Shown here: piece by piece, positions 32,309 through 42,454 of the stretch
Position numbering within the stretch: position 1 is the first letter of the stretch
Layout: every line of letters starts with the position of its first letter
Origin: Mesaphorura yosii
Lineage: Eukaryota; Arthropoda; Collembola; Poduromorpha; Tullbergiidae
NCBI GenBank assembly: GCA_009869945.1
Contig: WIXG01000255.1
Coordinates: 51,996 to 115,995, forward strand
Direction of reading: 5' to 3'
Length of the DNA: 64,000 nucleotides
Made by a program: the position numbers and the translations under genes
The notes under the pieces: model-generated
Database searches by the model: none
Told to the model about the DNA's origin: nothing
Seen by the model: only the letters and a program-made list of their open reading frames with translations

Positions 32309-35300
32309 ATGGTATGTGTCAGCGTACGTTTTTGATAAATACCCGTGCATAAAGCGGTAATAATACTTGCATTTCTTTCAGGTGAAGTTTTCTGTGGACG
32401 AAATCCGTCAGATGATGGACAGACAGCGCAATATTCGCAACATGTCTGTCATTGCTCATGTCGACCATGGCAAGTCTACGCTAACCGATTCTTTGGTCGC
32501 TAAGGCTGGAATCATTTCGAAAGCAATGGCCGGAGAGACGAGATACACCGATACCAGAAAGGATGAAATCGACCGATGCATCACGATAAAATCAACGTAC
32601 GCTAGCACAATCCCAGATTTCGTACATTGGCTTTGTGATGCTCAATTGTAATTGGCCTGTCTAATTTACTTACCAGCGCAATTACAATGTACTTTGAATT
32701 GGAAGATCGTGATTTGATGTTCATCGATCAAGCTGACCAACGCGAACCGGATACGAAAGGATTTTTAATCAATTTGATCGACTCTCCTGGGCATGTGGAT
32801 TTCTCGAGCGAAGTAACTGCGGCTTTGAGAGTAACTGATGGCGCGTTGGTAGTTGTTGACTGCGTTTCTGGTAACTTACCGATATTTCTTAGTGACACTG
32901 CACGTGTCAAACATATTTTTATTACAACTGGTTTCTTTGCGATTCAGGCGTCTGTGTCCAAACTGAGACTGTTCTGAGACAAGCAATTGCGGAAAGAATC
33001 AAGCCAGTACTATTTATGAACAAAATGGACCGGGCGCTGCTTGAGCTTCAGCTGGACCAAGAAGACTTGTACCAAACGTTTCAACGGACTATGGAGAATA
33101 TCAACGTTATCATTGCAACTTATAATGACGACTCCGGCCCAATGGGTGATATACGAGTTGACCCAACCAAAGGCAGCATTGGTTTCGGTTCTGGATTGCA
33201 TGGCTGGGCATTCTCATTGAAGCAGTTTGCGGAGATGTATGCTGACAAATTCAAAATGGATGTAAATAAGCTCATGAAGCGATTGTGGGGAGACAACTTT
33301 TACAACACCACAACCAAAAAATGGCAAAAGCAGAAAGAAGACGATAATGTGCGCTCGTTCAATAAGTTTGTTTTGGATCCCATTTACAAGGTCAGCCATT
33401 GTCATTTATCACGCAATTAATTCTCGCTTAATTCACGTCCCAATTTTTTTCGTTCTTGGCCACTTGCAGGTGTTTGATGCTGTCATGAATTTCCGAAAAG
33501 AAGGAACGCAGACGCTTTTGGAGAAGTTGAGTATTGAATTGAGGCCGGAGGACAAAGCGAAAGAAGGGAAGGACTTGTTGAAAGTTGTGATGAAGGCTTG
33601 GCTGCCTGCTGGCGAGACGCTACTACAAATGATAGCAATTCACCTTCCTTCGCCAGTAACAGCGCAAAAATATCGTGTCGAGATGCTGTATGAAGGGCCC
33701 ATGGACGATGAAGCTGCAGTGGCAATGAAGGTAAATTCCAATCGCATACCATTGTCCCTTATGTCACTAAATCCATTCTCAACTTCTTCGCAGAGTTGCA
33801 ACCCTGATGGACCTCTCATGATGTATATCTCCAAGATGGTACCAACTTCGGACAAAGGTCGTTTTTATGCATTCGGGCGCGTGTTTTCTGGGAGAGTGGC
33901 TACTGGAATGAAAGCTCGGATAATGGGCCCTAACTTTGTCCCCGGGAAGAAGGCTGATGTTGAAAAAGCTATTCAGCGTACCGTTTTGATGATGGGTCGC
34001 TACACAGAAGCCATTGAGGACGTTCCGTGTGGTACTTACTGAACTTTTAACACATGACCATAGTTCATGCCGCGTTTAATTTTTACATCAGACTTGTACA
34101 AAATTGTAGGTAACATTTGCGGGTTGGTTGGCGTGGACCAATTTTTGATGAAATCTGGAACAATAACAACATTTAAAGATGCTCACAACATGAGAGTTAT
34201 GAAATTCTCGGTTTCGCCCGTTGTTCGTGTAGCTGTAGAGCCGAAGAATCCAGCCGACCTACCGAAATTGGTTGAAGGTCTCAAACGACTAGCAAAATCC
34301 GATCCTATGGTCCAGTGCATTATTGAAGAGTCGGGCGAGCACATTATTGCGGGGGCGGGAGAGTTGCATTTGGAAATTTGCCTGAAGGTAGGACTGACAG
34401 TCATTCTCAGGTCTGACCCAATTGGTCTACTGTTTAATGGTATGCAGGATTTGGAAGAGGATCATGCTGGCATCCCGATCAAAACATCTGACCCGATTGT
34501 GTCATACCGGGAAACAGTGAGCGAGGAATCTGGACAGACATGCTTGTCCAAATCGCCGAATAAACACAATCGGCTGTACATGAAAGCTATTCCAATGCCT
34601 GACGGGTTAGCTGAAGACATTGACAAGGTAATGCAATGAACGGTTTTTACTCATGGCCCATACCATTCGTGGACAGTGAATTAACAGTCCATGAACATCT
34701 TCCTTATTGAATAGGGTGATGTGAATCCACGTGATGACTTCAAAACGCGAGCACGGTATCTTAGCGATAAGTATGAGTATGATGTAACGGAAGCGAGGAA
34801 AATTTGGTGCTTCGGCCCATTTGGTACTGGACCGAACTTGTTGATGGACTGCACAAAAGGAGTGCAGTATTTGAATGAAATTAAAGATTCGATTGTCGCT
34901 GGATTCCACCTCGCGACAAAAGAAGTAAGTCGACCAATGACGAGGTGACAGAGCTCAAAAGTCTAAATTATATTCGAGCATTTGATTTCATCTAGGGCGT
35001 TCTGTGCGACGAGAACTTGCGAGGAGTTCGGTTCAACATTTACGACGTGACCCTGCATGCTGATGCCATTCATCGTGGCGGTGGTCAGCTCATTCCAACA
35101 AGTCGCCGTTGTTTGCACGCAAGTCAACTGACGGCCTCGCCAAGGTTCATGGAGCCCGTGTATCTTTGCGAAATTCAGTGCCCTGAAAGTGCGGTTGGTG
35201 GAATATACGGAGTGCTGAATCGCCGTCGTGGCGTGGTCTTCGAAGAAAATCAAGTGACTGGAACTCCAATGTTCGTGGTCAAAGCGTACCTTCCTGTGAA

Positions 35301-35580
35301 TGAATCATTTGGCTTTACTGCTGACTTGAGAAGTAACACAGGTGGGCAGGCCTTCCCACAAAGTGTGTTTGATCATTGGCAAATACTTCCGGGAGATCCT
35401 TTGGAGGTTGGATCACGAGCAAATGCTGTTTTGAATGTGAGCTTTTTGATGTGTGATTTTATCATTGTCATAGTTTTTTATATGATCGTTGGATTCTTGC
35501 TTCGTCTGCAGGAGACAAGAAAAAGGAAAGGACTGAAAGAGGGACTTCCTGATCTCTCTGACTACTTGGACAAATTGTAA
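32309..35580 (+). CDS. eEF2: Translation elongation factor 2, copy B
   Basis: A second complete EF2 gene, in inverted orientation to copy A. Eleven exons: 32309-32311 (ATG only), 32382-32596, 32677-32870, 32948-33390, 33470-33730, 33794-34031, 34110-34387, 34448-34627, 34715-34924, 34996-35436 and 35512-35580, total 843 aa. Every intron except one sits exactly where it does in copy A; the exon 34715-34924 is uninterrupted. One residue is missing relative to A near GKKADVEKA. The P-loop AHVDHGKST and diphthamide tip [13 protein letters not shown] are intact, so it should be functional. Switch I reads [16 protein letters not shown] (F to Y, QE to ID). Codon use looks less biased than in A, suggesting lower expression or relaxed selection. 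AATAAA is at 35788-35793. Confidence 0.96.
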
Positions 35581-35826
35581 ATCTGTAATTTGAACCAAGT
35601 TCTAACAAATTGATGATTGACCAAATGCATTGGACTGGAACTGGACTGGATTGAGTCCAACTTTATCGGAATATCTCACTTTTACGAAAACTAAAGAAAA
35701 AGTATTAATATTCGGATAAATACCGAACAAGGAACTGTTCTGTGATACTAAATTGAGCATTCGAGGTTTTATATTAAATTAAGTCGAAATAAAAATGGAA
35801 CTATTAGAAACTATAGTTGTCTTTGT

Positions 35827-36757
35827 CTATTCCAAGAGATGATTCTGAAGCGTAAGCCCTTCATACATGTCTGTAATCTGGATTCCAAAGTCCAGTACAT
35901 CAAAGAAGCATTTGTAAAGACAGTCACAATCTTCCACGTTTCGAGCTCCTTTCGTTGCAGCTTGTCTGAACTCTGATACTGATGATACTGAGGTTGAAGA
36001 ATTATTCACCTGCTGCCTGCAAACATAAACATCGTAAATCTTAAAGTGCATCTTTTATGGCAAGAAAAAACTAGAAAACCGTACGGAAATAATATCTGGA
36101 ATGGAATTGCGAGCAAGCCATAATGGCGTCCAGTAGCATTTCCATGAGCTTGGCAAATGGTCTTCTTCAGACACTCTCTCCAGTCAAGTCCAATTTTATT
36201 GATGAAGTACTCGTGGTTTACATCAACGGATTCATCAAAAATGACGATATCTCGTCGAACTCTTTTCGCACCACTTCTGTCAACCTCGTACGCATCGGCT
36301 TCTTCGATTAGATAATCTTGTGTTTTTAAAATGATTCCCATGATTGATGGGAGACCAATGTAAACTATTGTGGCCAAGATGCCAAAGCCGGCAAACATGA
36401 CCTGAAATTATAGCAATTCGAGTAACTGCACCAATTCATTTGCGGTCGAATTTTTGTCATTTGTTGAGAGCTAACCTGGTATACGAGGTCCAGGGGATTT
36501 CCAGAGGTTGAGTACTTTGGGACAGAAATTTTCACCATTGGAACAATGAAGTTCACGGTCACATTGAAGAGAGTCCTTTGGAATAAGTTGTCCTTCAAGT
36601 CGTAGTCGATGTAGTCTTCAGAGTCCTTGTCCAAAGTCGAGGCAACTTTATCCTGTCTGTCGTAATCGTAAGTGTCAAGCTGGATTAGCTCTTGTTCGGA
36701 TGTACGGAACAGCCTAAAGCCGCACATAACAGCTAAAAGGACGTGTATCGCCCTCAT
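35827..36757 (-). CDS. Secreted or membrane protein with a DM4/12-like domain
   Basis: Three exons, 36757-36476, 36401-36085 and 36016-35827, total 262 aa, phases consistent. It opens with a signal peptide (RAIHVLLAVMCGFRLF). Next is an acidic, Tyr/Asp-rich stretch (DTYDYDRQDK, DSEDYIDYD). A hydrophobic segment follows (MFAGFGILATIVYIGLPSIMGIIL), then a dibasic RVRRD site that could be cut by furin-like proteases. The C-terminal part has WRECLKKTICQAH, then FRQAATKGARNVEDCDCLYKC. This matches the order of the arthropod DM4/12 domain (CLLR-ICEA, then a G-x-x-D-C-x-x-Y-x-x-C end). The function of that family is not known. The match is by pattern, so the family label is tentative. Confidence 0.7.
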
Positions 36758-37313
36758 TTTAATATCGAGTATGGAATGATGGATGGATCAATTCTATTAC
36801 TTGACTTTGCGCGGCCGTCTAGGTTAGTGTTGGGTTAACTGGGCATTGAACTGAACCAGACGAACAGTTATTAAAATGCAGAATTACAAATATTTACAGG
36901 TGCTAAATATGTCTCATGAATTAAAGAAAAAATTGCATCACACAGTACGTATAGGCCGAATCGTAATTTTCACAGATTGTTTATATGCAACAGATGTAAT
37001 TTGATGTACTGGCGAGGAAAGTCACCGGGTTTAGACTTCTTTGCTCTTGACACTTGGTACTTTGCATGAATGCATTGGAAATTAAAATAACAAGAGTGCT
37101 TCAGCCCCGGCCCTAGATTTCATATTGTTGCTAAGAAAATATGAAGATTCAGCCGACAGTAATCAACCGCGGTTCAAATGCACTTGTGCTTGCCCGACTT
37201 GTCCCAGCCTGCCCTAAACTGAACTCGCCCTTTTTGCCCAAGTTCTTCATAATCCTTGGAGGCAGACGCAACAGAATTAGCAAAATTCCGAGCCAACTTC
37301 ATTCCCATAATAT
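36758..37313. other. Intergenic region
   Basis: This contains the promoter of the DM4/12-like gene (minus). I see no open frame with supporting features. Confidence 0.45.
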
Positions 37314-37860
37314 ATGTCTGATTCAGAGAATCCGGCGCCAGACGCAACGGGCCCCCAAAAGCCTGGCTTGAAGAAGATTGAGCCAAAAGTCGATGCAGAA
37401 GCAAGCGATGAGGAAAGTGTTGGTTCAAACGAAGATGCAGCGGAGGAAAGCACAGACCATAATGAGATGACCTCAGAACCACCGCCAGAACAGCAGGAAA
37501 CTATTGTTCCTGAACCCGAAGTTCAACTAGCTGAGGAGTTATATTATTCCAGACGGTACTCCAAAAGTGTCTTCTGAGTCTGCTCCCGCAAGCGAGAACG
37601 AACCAAGGAAGATGTCAGGCTCGCAGTCGCAGAAGATTGGCACCCAGAATCAGAACTTTACTGATTAATAATCCGTTTCAAATGACATTGATTTTAAGCA
37701 TAATGAGCAGTTTAGGATAAAATCCACGATTCACGGTTCACGAAACGTCCTAATGATGCCAGTGAGCCAAGAGAAGCGTCAACGGACTCACAACAGGCAA
37801 AGCAAGACCCAAACGCCGCCATTCCTGAATCGAAAAGAGTATCGTCTGCGAACAAACGAA
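37314..37860 (+). pseudogene. Acidic, disordered coding-like region, possibly decayed
   Basis: A frame at 37314-37577 starts with ATG and encodes an acidic, Pro/Glu/Ser-rich sequence (MSDSENPAPDATGPQKPGLK, then DEESVGSNEDAAEESTDHNE). At about 37545 the similar-looking sequence continues in another frame (DGTPKVSSESAPASENEP) to a stop near 37667. A third Glu/Ser-rich stretch at about 37745-37860 (DASEPREASTDSQQAKQDPN) follows without a start. No splice pair of normal size joins the first two. A frameshifted, decaying gene is the simplest reading, but a multi-exon gene is not excluded. No family is recognised. Confidence 0.3.
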
Positions 37861-38014
37861 ATGACACCAGCACACATTGCATTTTTTTTTACCACTTTCA
37901 TGCTCGGCGTGCAATTTCGCGCTGACGAGGCTGTCAACTTTGACTGGCTACCACGAGCCACCAAGTTGACATAGGAAGCCGGAGTTTGCGGCTCTGAGCT
38001 TTCCAAAAACGTAT

Positions 38015-38022
38015 CACTTGGG
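38015..38022. repeat. Left target site duplication (CACTTGGG)
   Basis: The 8 bp CACTTGGG directly precedes the left terminal repeat and is repeated exactly after the right one at 39460-39467. Eight bases is the typical duplication made by Merlin/IS1016-type transposases. Confidence 0.9.
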
Positions 38023-38050
38023 GGCACTGGGGTATCGAGTGATCATGTGA
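38023..38050 (+). repeat. Left terminal inverted repeat of the Merlin element
   Basis: 28 bp, starting GGCACTGGGGTATCGAG. It is the exact reverse complement of 39432-39459 and contains one TGATCA palindrome near its inner end. Confidence 0.92.
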
Positions 38051-38205
38051 ACCGACAAATTAGCATTAAGTGATCATGAAATTAAAATGATCATGCAGGC
38101 ACACTTTGCATTGTGTAAAAAGTGATCATGATATGAATATGGTGTGTTTGATGGCCATGACTGTCCTACGCTCGCTCCTTGAGCAGTCCCCTTTGAGCAG
38201 CCGAC

Positions 38206-39326
38206 ATGGCTGGACCAAAACTTACACAGCACGAATTTTACTCACAAGTTATTTTAAACGAAGAAACAGCAGTGAACTTCTTAAAAAGTAAAGGAATTCT
38301 TGCTCTCGAAAATCAAGTGTGCAAGAGAGTGAAAAATGGGGAGCCGTGTAACTCAAGTTTAAAGGAGGTATTAAGAAATGGAAAGCCTTCACTCAGGTGC
38401 AGCAATTGGAAATGCAGCACGTTCCAATCTGTCCGTAAACGGAACACATTCTTCAGCAGCATCGACTCAGCGGGCAGGGCAGGGCACGAGTTGGGTGTCA
38501 GAGCTATACTGGAACTCGTATGGCTCTGGTGCCATCGCACATCAGCCACGTCAGCAGTCAGACTCACCGGAAGAGCCAACAAGACCGTCACCAATTGGTA
38601 CAACTTGTGCCGCGACGTCTGCGTCTGGAAATTCGACAAACGAGAGCCAATGGGTGGTGTGGGATTTACCGTGCAGATTGACGAGTCGTTATTCCAGGTA
38701 CGCTGACACGTAATTTGCATACACTGACCATAATCTATTTATCACAGGGAAAACGCAAGTACAATCGAGGGAGGCTGCTAGCGTCCGACAAGAGTGGTAG
38801 AAAGAGAACAAGAACGGACGCCGACGAAGACGATGCTGACTCTGCAACCTCAACTGAAGAAGACGAGAACGAGCCATCGGCGCACAGCGTCACCACCACC
38901 AGAAATTACGGCGATAGAGTACAAGGCCCATGGGTCTTTGGACTTGTATGCAAAGAGACCAAGGAGAAACGCTTCTTCATTGTGGAAAAGAGGGACGCAG
39001 CCACCTTACTGCCCATAATATGCAAGGAGGTTAAGCCTGGAACAACCGTCATGTCCGACGAGTGGGCAGCATACAGAAGACTGGCTGCTCTTGGTTTTCA
39101 TCATAAGACCGTCAACCACTCTGCGTTTTTCATTGACCCTGTCACCGGAGCTGAAACTCAAACCATTGAGTGCTTGTGGAAACACGCAAAGGTTAACTGC
39201 GGCATTAAAACAAAAGGTGCCGACAACTTACTCGAACGAAAGTTGACTGAAGAATGGTTCCGTGGGTTGTACGACCGTGACACATTTTTCAACTCATTTG
39301 TAAACGATGTGAAAGACTTTGGTTAA
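38206..39326 (+). CDS. ISXO2-like (Merlin) transposase
   Basis: Two exons, 38206-38697 and 38748-39326 (50 bp intron, GTACGC...ACAG), give 356 aa in phase. The protein has an N-terminal cysteine-containing region (CKRVKNGEPCNSS, LRCSNWKCSTFQS) like the zinc-binding part of IS1595/ISXO2 enzymes. A helix-turn-helix-like stretch follows (SAVRLTGRANKTVTNWYNLC), then the DDE catalytic core. The first Asp is in VQIDESLF, the second in MSDEWAAYRRL, and the glutamate in the TQTIECLWKHAK block, which corresponds to the ISXO2 G-x-x-T-N-x-I-E-x-x-W motif. An acidic insertion (DADEDDADSATSTEEDENE) separates the first two catalytic blocks. No stops or frameshifts are seen, so it may be active. Confidence 0.92.
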
Positions 39327-39431
39327 CTTGATACTGCTGACTTTTGTTGATATGTTCACTTGTTTTATTTAATAAAACTCTACATGATCACTTAATGCGA
39401 TTTTCGTAATTCAATACATGATCAACTATTC

Positions 39432-39459
39432 TCACATGATCACTCGATACCCCAGTGCC
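39432..39459 (-). repeat. Right terminal inverted repeat of the Merlin element
   Basis: 28 bp exact reverse complement of the left repeat. It is followed at once by the second target duplication copy CACTTGGG at 39460-39467. Confidence 0.92.
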
Positions 39460-39467
39460 CACTTGGG

Positions 39468-40101
39468 TGGGGTCAGCATAGAACCCCCAACCCTAAAATG
39501 GCGTCGCTCCCGATTTGGGGGCTCCGTTTCTCAAGGCTCCTGCCGTATCTGCAGCCAGATTTTTGGGAGCAGGCAGGTAGTGATACTTCCTGCCAGTATC
39601 CCAAACCACTGGATAACACTGAGCAATTGGACGAATTTAACAAAAAGTACAAATTGGATTCAGAATTAAGAGCAAACTTGGTAACGTATTTGGTCAATTT
39701 GTCTTCATTAATCTGCAGCAATTATGCTATTACTTCCCATGCAACCGAACAGGATCAACGTCTATCAGCTGCAACGGGTCGTGGTACTGATTCCAGCCCT
39801 AGGCACGGTCAGGCTTCCGTTCTTGGTCAAGAGGAGCCCTGAAAGATTACTTGTCACCGGGTCCACTCCGTGTGGTGGCTCTCGATCTGCCTTCAATTAA
39901 ATTACCTATTGTGCTGACTCCGCTTGGACAAATGGATAACAGAATAATGAGAACCCGGAAATGAATTGTGTCGAGTGCCAAATTCAGAGTGCCTTTAATG
40001 ATTGACAATGCCATTTGTATTGATACTTGGTGCACTCAAAATTAAACTGTTGTTTCACATATTTTGAAGTTCTTTCCTCTTTGCTTTCTCGCCACTGTAG
40101 T
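39468..40101. other. Right flank of the transposon; unassigned open frame 39498-39842
   Basis: A 114-codon plus frame at 39498-39842 has protein-like central residues (DNTEQLDEFNKKYKLDSELR, then ANLVTYLVNLSSLICSNY). It lacks a recognisable domain, signal peptide or clear splice partners. It may be an exon or remnant of an unknown gene. The rest up to the MGST1-A stop looks non-coding. Confidence 0.3.
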
Positions 40102-40711
40102 TTACCAGTAGTGCATGATAACACAAACTGCCAAGTACACGTTGATGAAAAACGCGGCGGCCCACGACAGAGCTCTGGATGGTTGTGGCATTGGACGAAT
40201 GGCGTAGACAAATGTATGAACGTATCTGGCCCAAGTGAAGACCCTGAACAGCAGCTTGGCTGTCGAAACAGCTGGGTTCGTGTGACAGTACAGCCAAGCG
40301 ATGCAGAGGAAGGGTAGAATGATTTCCATGTCATTGCGCTGGCATCTGCAAAGTCGCAATTTTTCATGGTAAGTCAGGATTCGGATCTCGTTTTGGATTT
40401 TGACGAGCACTGGAAGATATTGTGTCATGTCATACCTACGAATTCTTTCTACGTCCTCGCAGTTTGTGACGACTTTGAGCTTCTTATCATGGACAATGTC
40501 TTCTGGGTTTATGAATGCCTAAGTTCGCATCCGAAATTAATTCAAACACTCACGATTTATGATTGCGACTAAACGCAGCGCGAGGAAGTAAACGAACCTT
40601 GTTGCGAAATCGTTGTATGCTTGTCAATGGGCTCAGGACCAAGAACTTCAGAACCAATAAGCCACAGTAGAAGCCGTACGCCTGGAACAATTCTGTGCTA
40701 ACATCGGCCAT
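40102..40711 (-). CDS. MGST1: Microsomal glutathione S-transferase 1-like, copy A
   Basis: MAPEG-family membrane enzyme that conjugates glutathione to electrophiles and reduces lipid hydroperoxides in ER and mitochondrial membranes. Three exons, 40711-40598, 40518-40436 and 40345-40102, total 146 aa (vertebrate MGST1 is about 155). Helix 1 (FQAYGFYCGLLVLKFLVLS), then RFRNKAFINPEDIV, the conserved basic motif EDVERIRRCQRNDMEIILPF, helices 2-3 (LFRVFTWARYVHTFVYAI, with PMPQPSRALSW) and a last helix. The usual RAHLND here reads RCQRND. An in-frame ATG seven codons upstream (40732) is an alternative start. Intron positions match copy B at 61661-62244. Confidence 0.9.
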
Positions 40712-41458
40712 TGTAGGCAAAAATTGAGACAAATTGAATAAAACCTCGAAGCTTGATGAGCAAGCAAGAACTAAACACCTTCAAAGCGGTTTCGACACTT
40801 TTTATCTTTAATTTCGTCCTTCGCTTTGCTGTCGTCGTGTTTGATACCAGCTTGAGCTCTGTAACACGGCTTCGATTATGTAACATTGGACTTCGAACTG
40901 GACCTGAGTTGTATACGTGCTCGGTACGAGCTGATGACACTTATTGCATTGCAGAGCAGCACCCTCGTATTTATGACATTAGATAGGCCATCGGGATCGA
41001 AACCTCTTGACAGTGCTCTCTAATTTTTCTTTTCATGATGGTCTGCAATGGTTGCCTTACGCTGTAGCAGTATTGAATTCTTGTCGTATTAGAACGCGGA
41101 GAAATGAAGAGCTTGGCTGGGTTCTGTTATTATGTCTTGCTTGGAATTGCCAACTATTAGTTTAATATGTTATCCTGCACATTAGCTCATTCTGGAAACA
41201 ATTATATTAAAATTGCCCATCAAGCTTATAAAACAGTCTGCACCTGAGCATTAAGGTTAATCGCCTATCTTGCTTTGGCGTATTGGCATATGTATCATCA
41301 AGGCACAAACGAACGAATTCTCCAAGCATGCAATTTCATTCTTCATATGACGCGAGATTCCAGATGCGAGTTGCACAGAGTTCGTTGTTCTCAGATTCGG
41401 TTCTATCATTGTAGTGCAGACAGCTGTCATTCCGAAAGTCCAAATTGAGCTCTTAGCA
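40712..41458. other. Intergenic region between MGST1-A and a secreted protein gene
   Basis: Divergent promoter region for MGST1-A (minus) and the Pro/Ala/Thr-rich gene (plus). No coding pattern is seen. Confidence 0.45.
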
Positions 41459-42270
41459 ATGATGGGTTTCGAGCGATTCTTACAAATCAGTCTCTTCTGG
41501 ATCGTTCTGCTGGGGTTGATAGCGTCTGCATACGTAATTCTGCTTATCTCAATTAATTTTGTAAAGCTAGTAAAACCTAATAATCGGTTTACGCTTACCC
41601 ATTTCAGAGCCGACAAGTCGCGCCCGTACTGGAGAAAATCCCGAAACAATTCGAGCAAATTGGAGGTCCTGATGGCGGTTTTCAAGGCGGCGGTAATAAC
41701 GGAAATTTCCAAGGTGGCCCAGGTGGGCAATTCCCACAACAGCCTGGTACGGGCACGGGATCCGGTGAGGCCGTGGAAGAGGAGGAAGAGGATTCTTCGC
41801 CAGGTCCTGGTGCTCTAGGAGTGTTGACGGGTCTCTGGGGTGTTTTCAACGGAATCGGAAGCCTCCTCAACGGTGGAAGTCCCAACAAGATTCTGGAGAG
41901 TTCAGTCAACTTCTTCCCGCCGCACGAGAGGGACAAGGCGCAGATGGAGGTGAACAGACTCCTTGGGAAAACAACAAGAAAGCCGGAAATCATCTATGTA
42001 ACTGTAACCCTCCCGACTCCTGCCCCAACTCCTGCCCCAACTCCTACTCCTGTTCCTGCTCCTGTAGTCGTGACCCAACCACCAGTTATTATCCCGGCTA
42101 CGCCAGCCCCAGCGGCTGTAATGACCCAATCAGCAGCGGTAACAGCCGCCACCGTTCCAGCTCCTGCAGTAGCAGCAGTCGTTCAGTCAGCAAACGCAAC
42201 AACACTCGTGACGTCGACGGCCGACCCCGAAGACTCGGAGGAGGAAGATGAATACAAAATTAAAGAATAA
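41459..42270 (+). CDS. Secreted proline/alanine/threonine-rich protein
   Basis: Two exons, 41459-41533 and 41608-42270 (74 bp intron), give 245 aa. The first exon is almost entirely a signal peptide (MMGFERFLQISLFWIVLLGL, ending IASA). The mature protein has a Gly/Gln-rich segment (GGNNGNFQGGPGGQFPQQPG), an acidic patch (EEEEEDS), and a short conserved-looking block (LTGLWGVFNGIGSLLNGG, then VNFFPPHERDKAQMEVNRLL). After that comes a Pro/Ala/Thr repeat built from PTPA units, as in mucin-like linkers, and an acidic C-terminus. O-glycosylation is likely; an extracellular matrix or mucosal role is possible. No family is recognised. It converges with the long disordered protein gene downstream. 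Confidence 0.8.
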
Positions 42271-42454
42271 TGCGTCAATGGTGTTTTATTTGCATAAAGT
42301 TACGTTGTAATTTTGATGATTAAATTATTTTCAGTCTAATTTTGTATCACTTGTGCAAACGTAGGCGGCATCAATCTTGTGAAAATACTTGACTGTTTGT
42401 CATATTTTTGAAGTCATTAAAACGATTTTCTTCGGCCTTCAGGCTAAGGTTGGT

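Larger units (their letters stand above)
38023..39459 (+). mobile_element. Intact Merlin-superfamily DNA transposon
   Basis: A 1437 bp element bounded by perfect 28 bp inverted terminal repeats (38023-38050 and 39432-39459, beginning GGCACTGGGG) and flanked by an exact 8 bp target duplication. It has one transposase gene. Both subterminal regions carry repeats of the palindrome TGATCA, usually within GTGATCATG. On the left they lie within the TIR and at about 38070, 38088 and 38123; on the right at about 39385, 39418 and within the TIR. They are probable transposase binding sites. Identical TIRs, an intact duplication and an open transposase all point to a recent insertion. Confidence 0.93.

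Noticed and set aside
32309-35580. EF2 copy B as a processed pseudogene.
   Set aside because: It keeps ten introns at the same positions and all catalytic motifs, with no stops or frameshifts.
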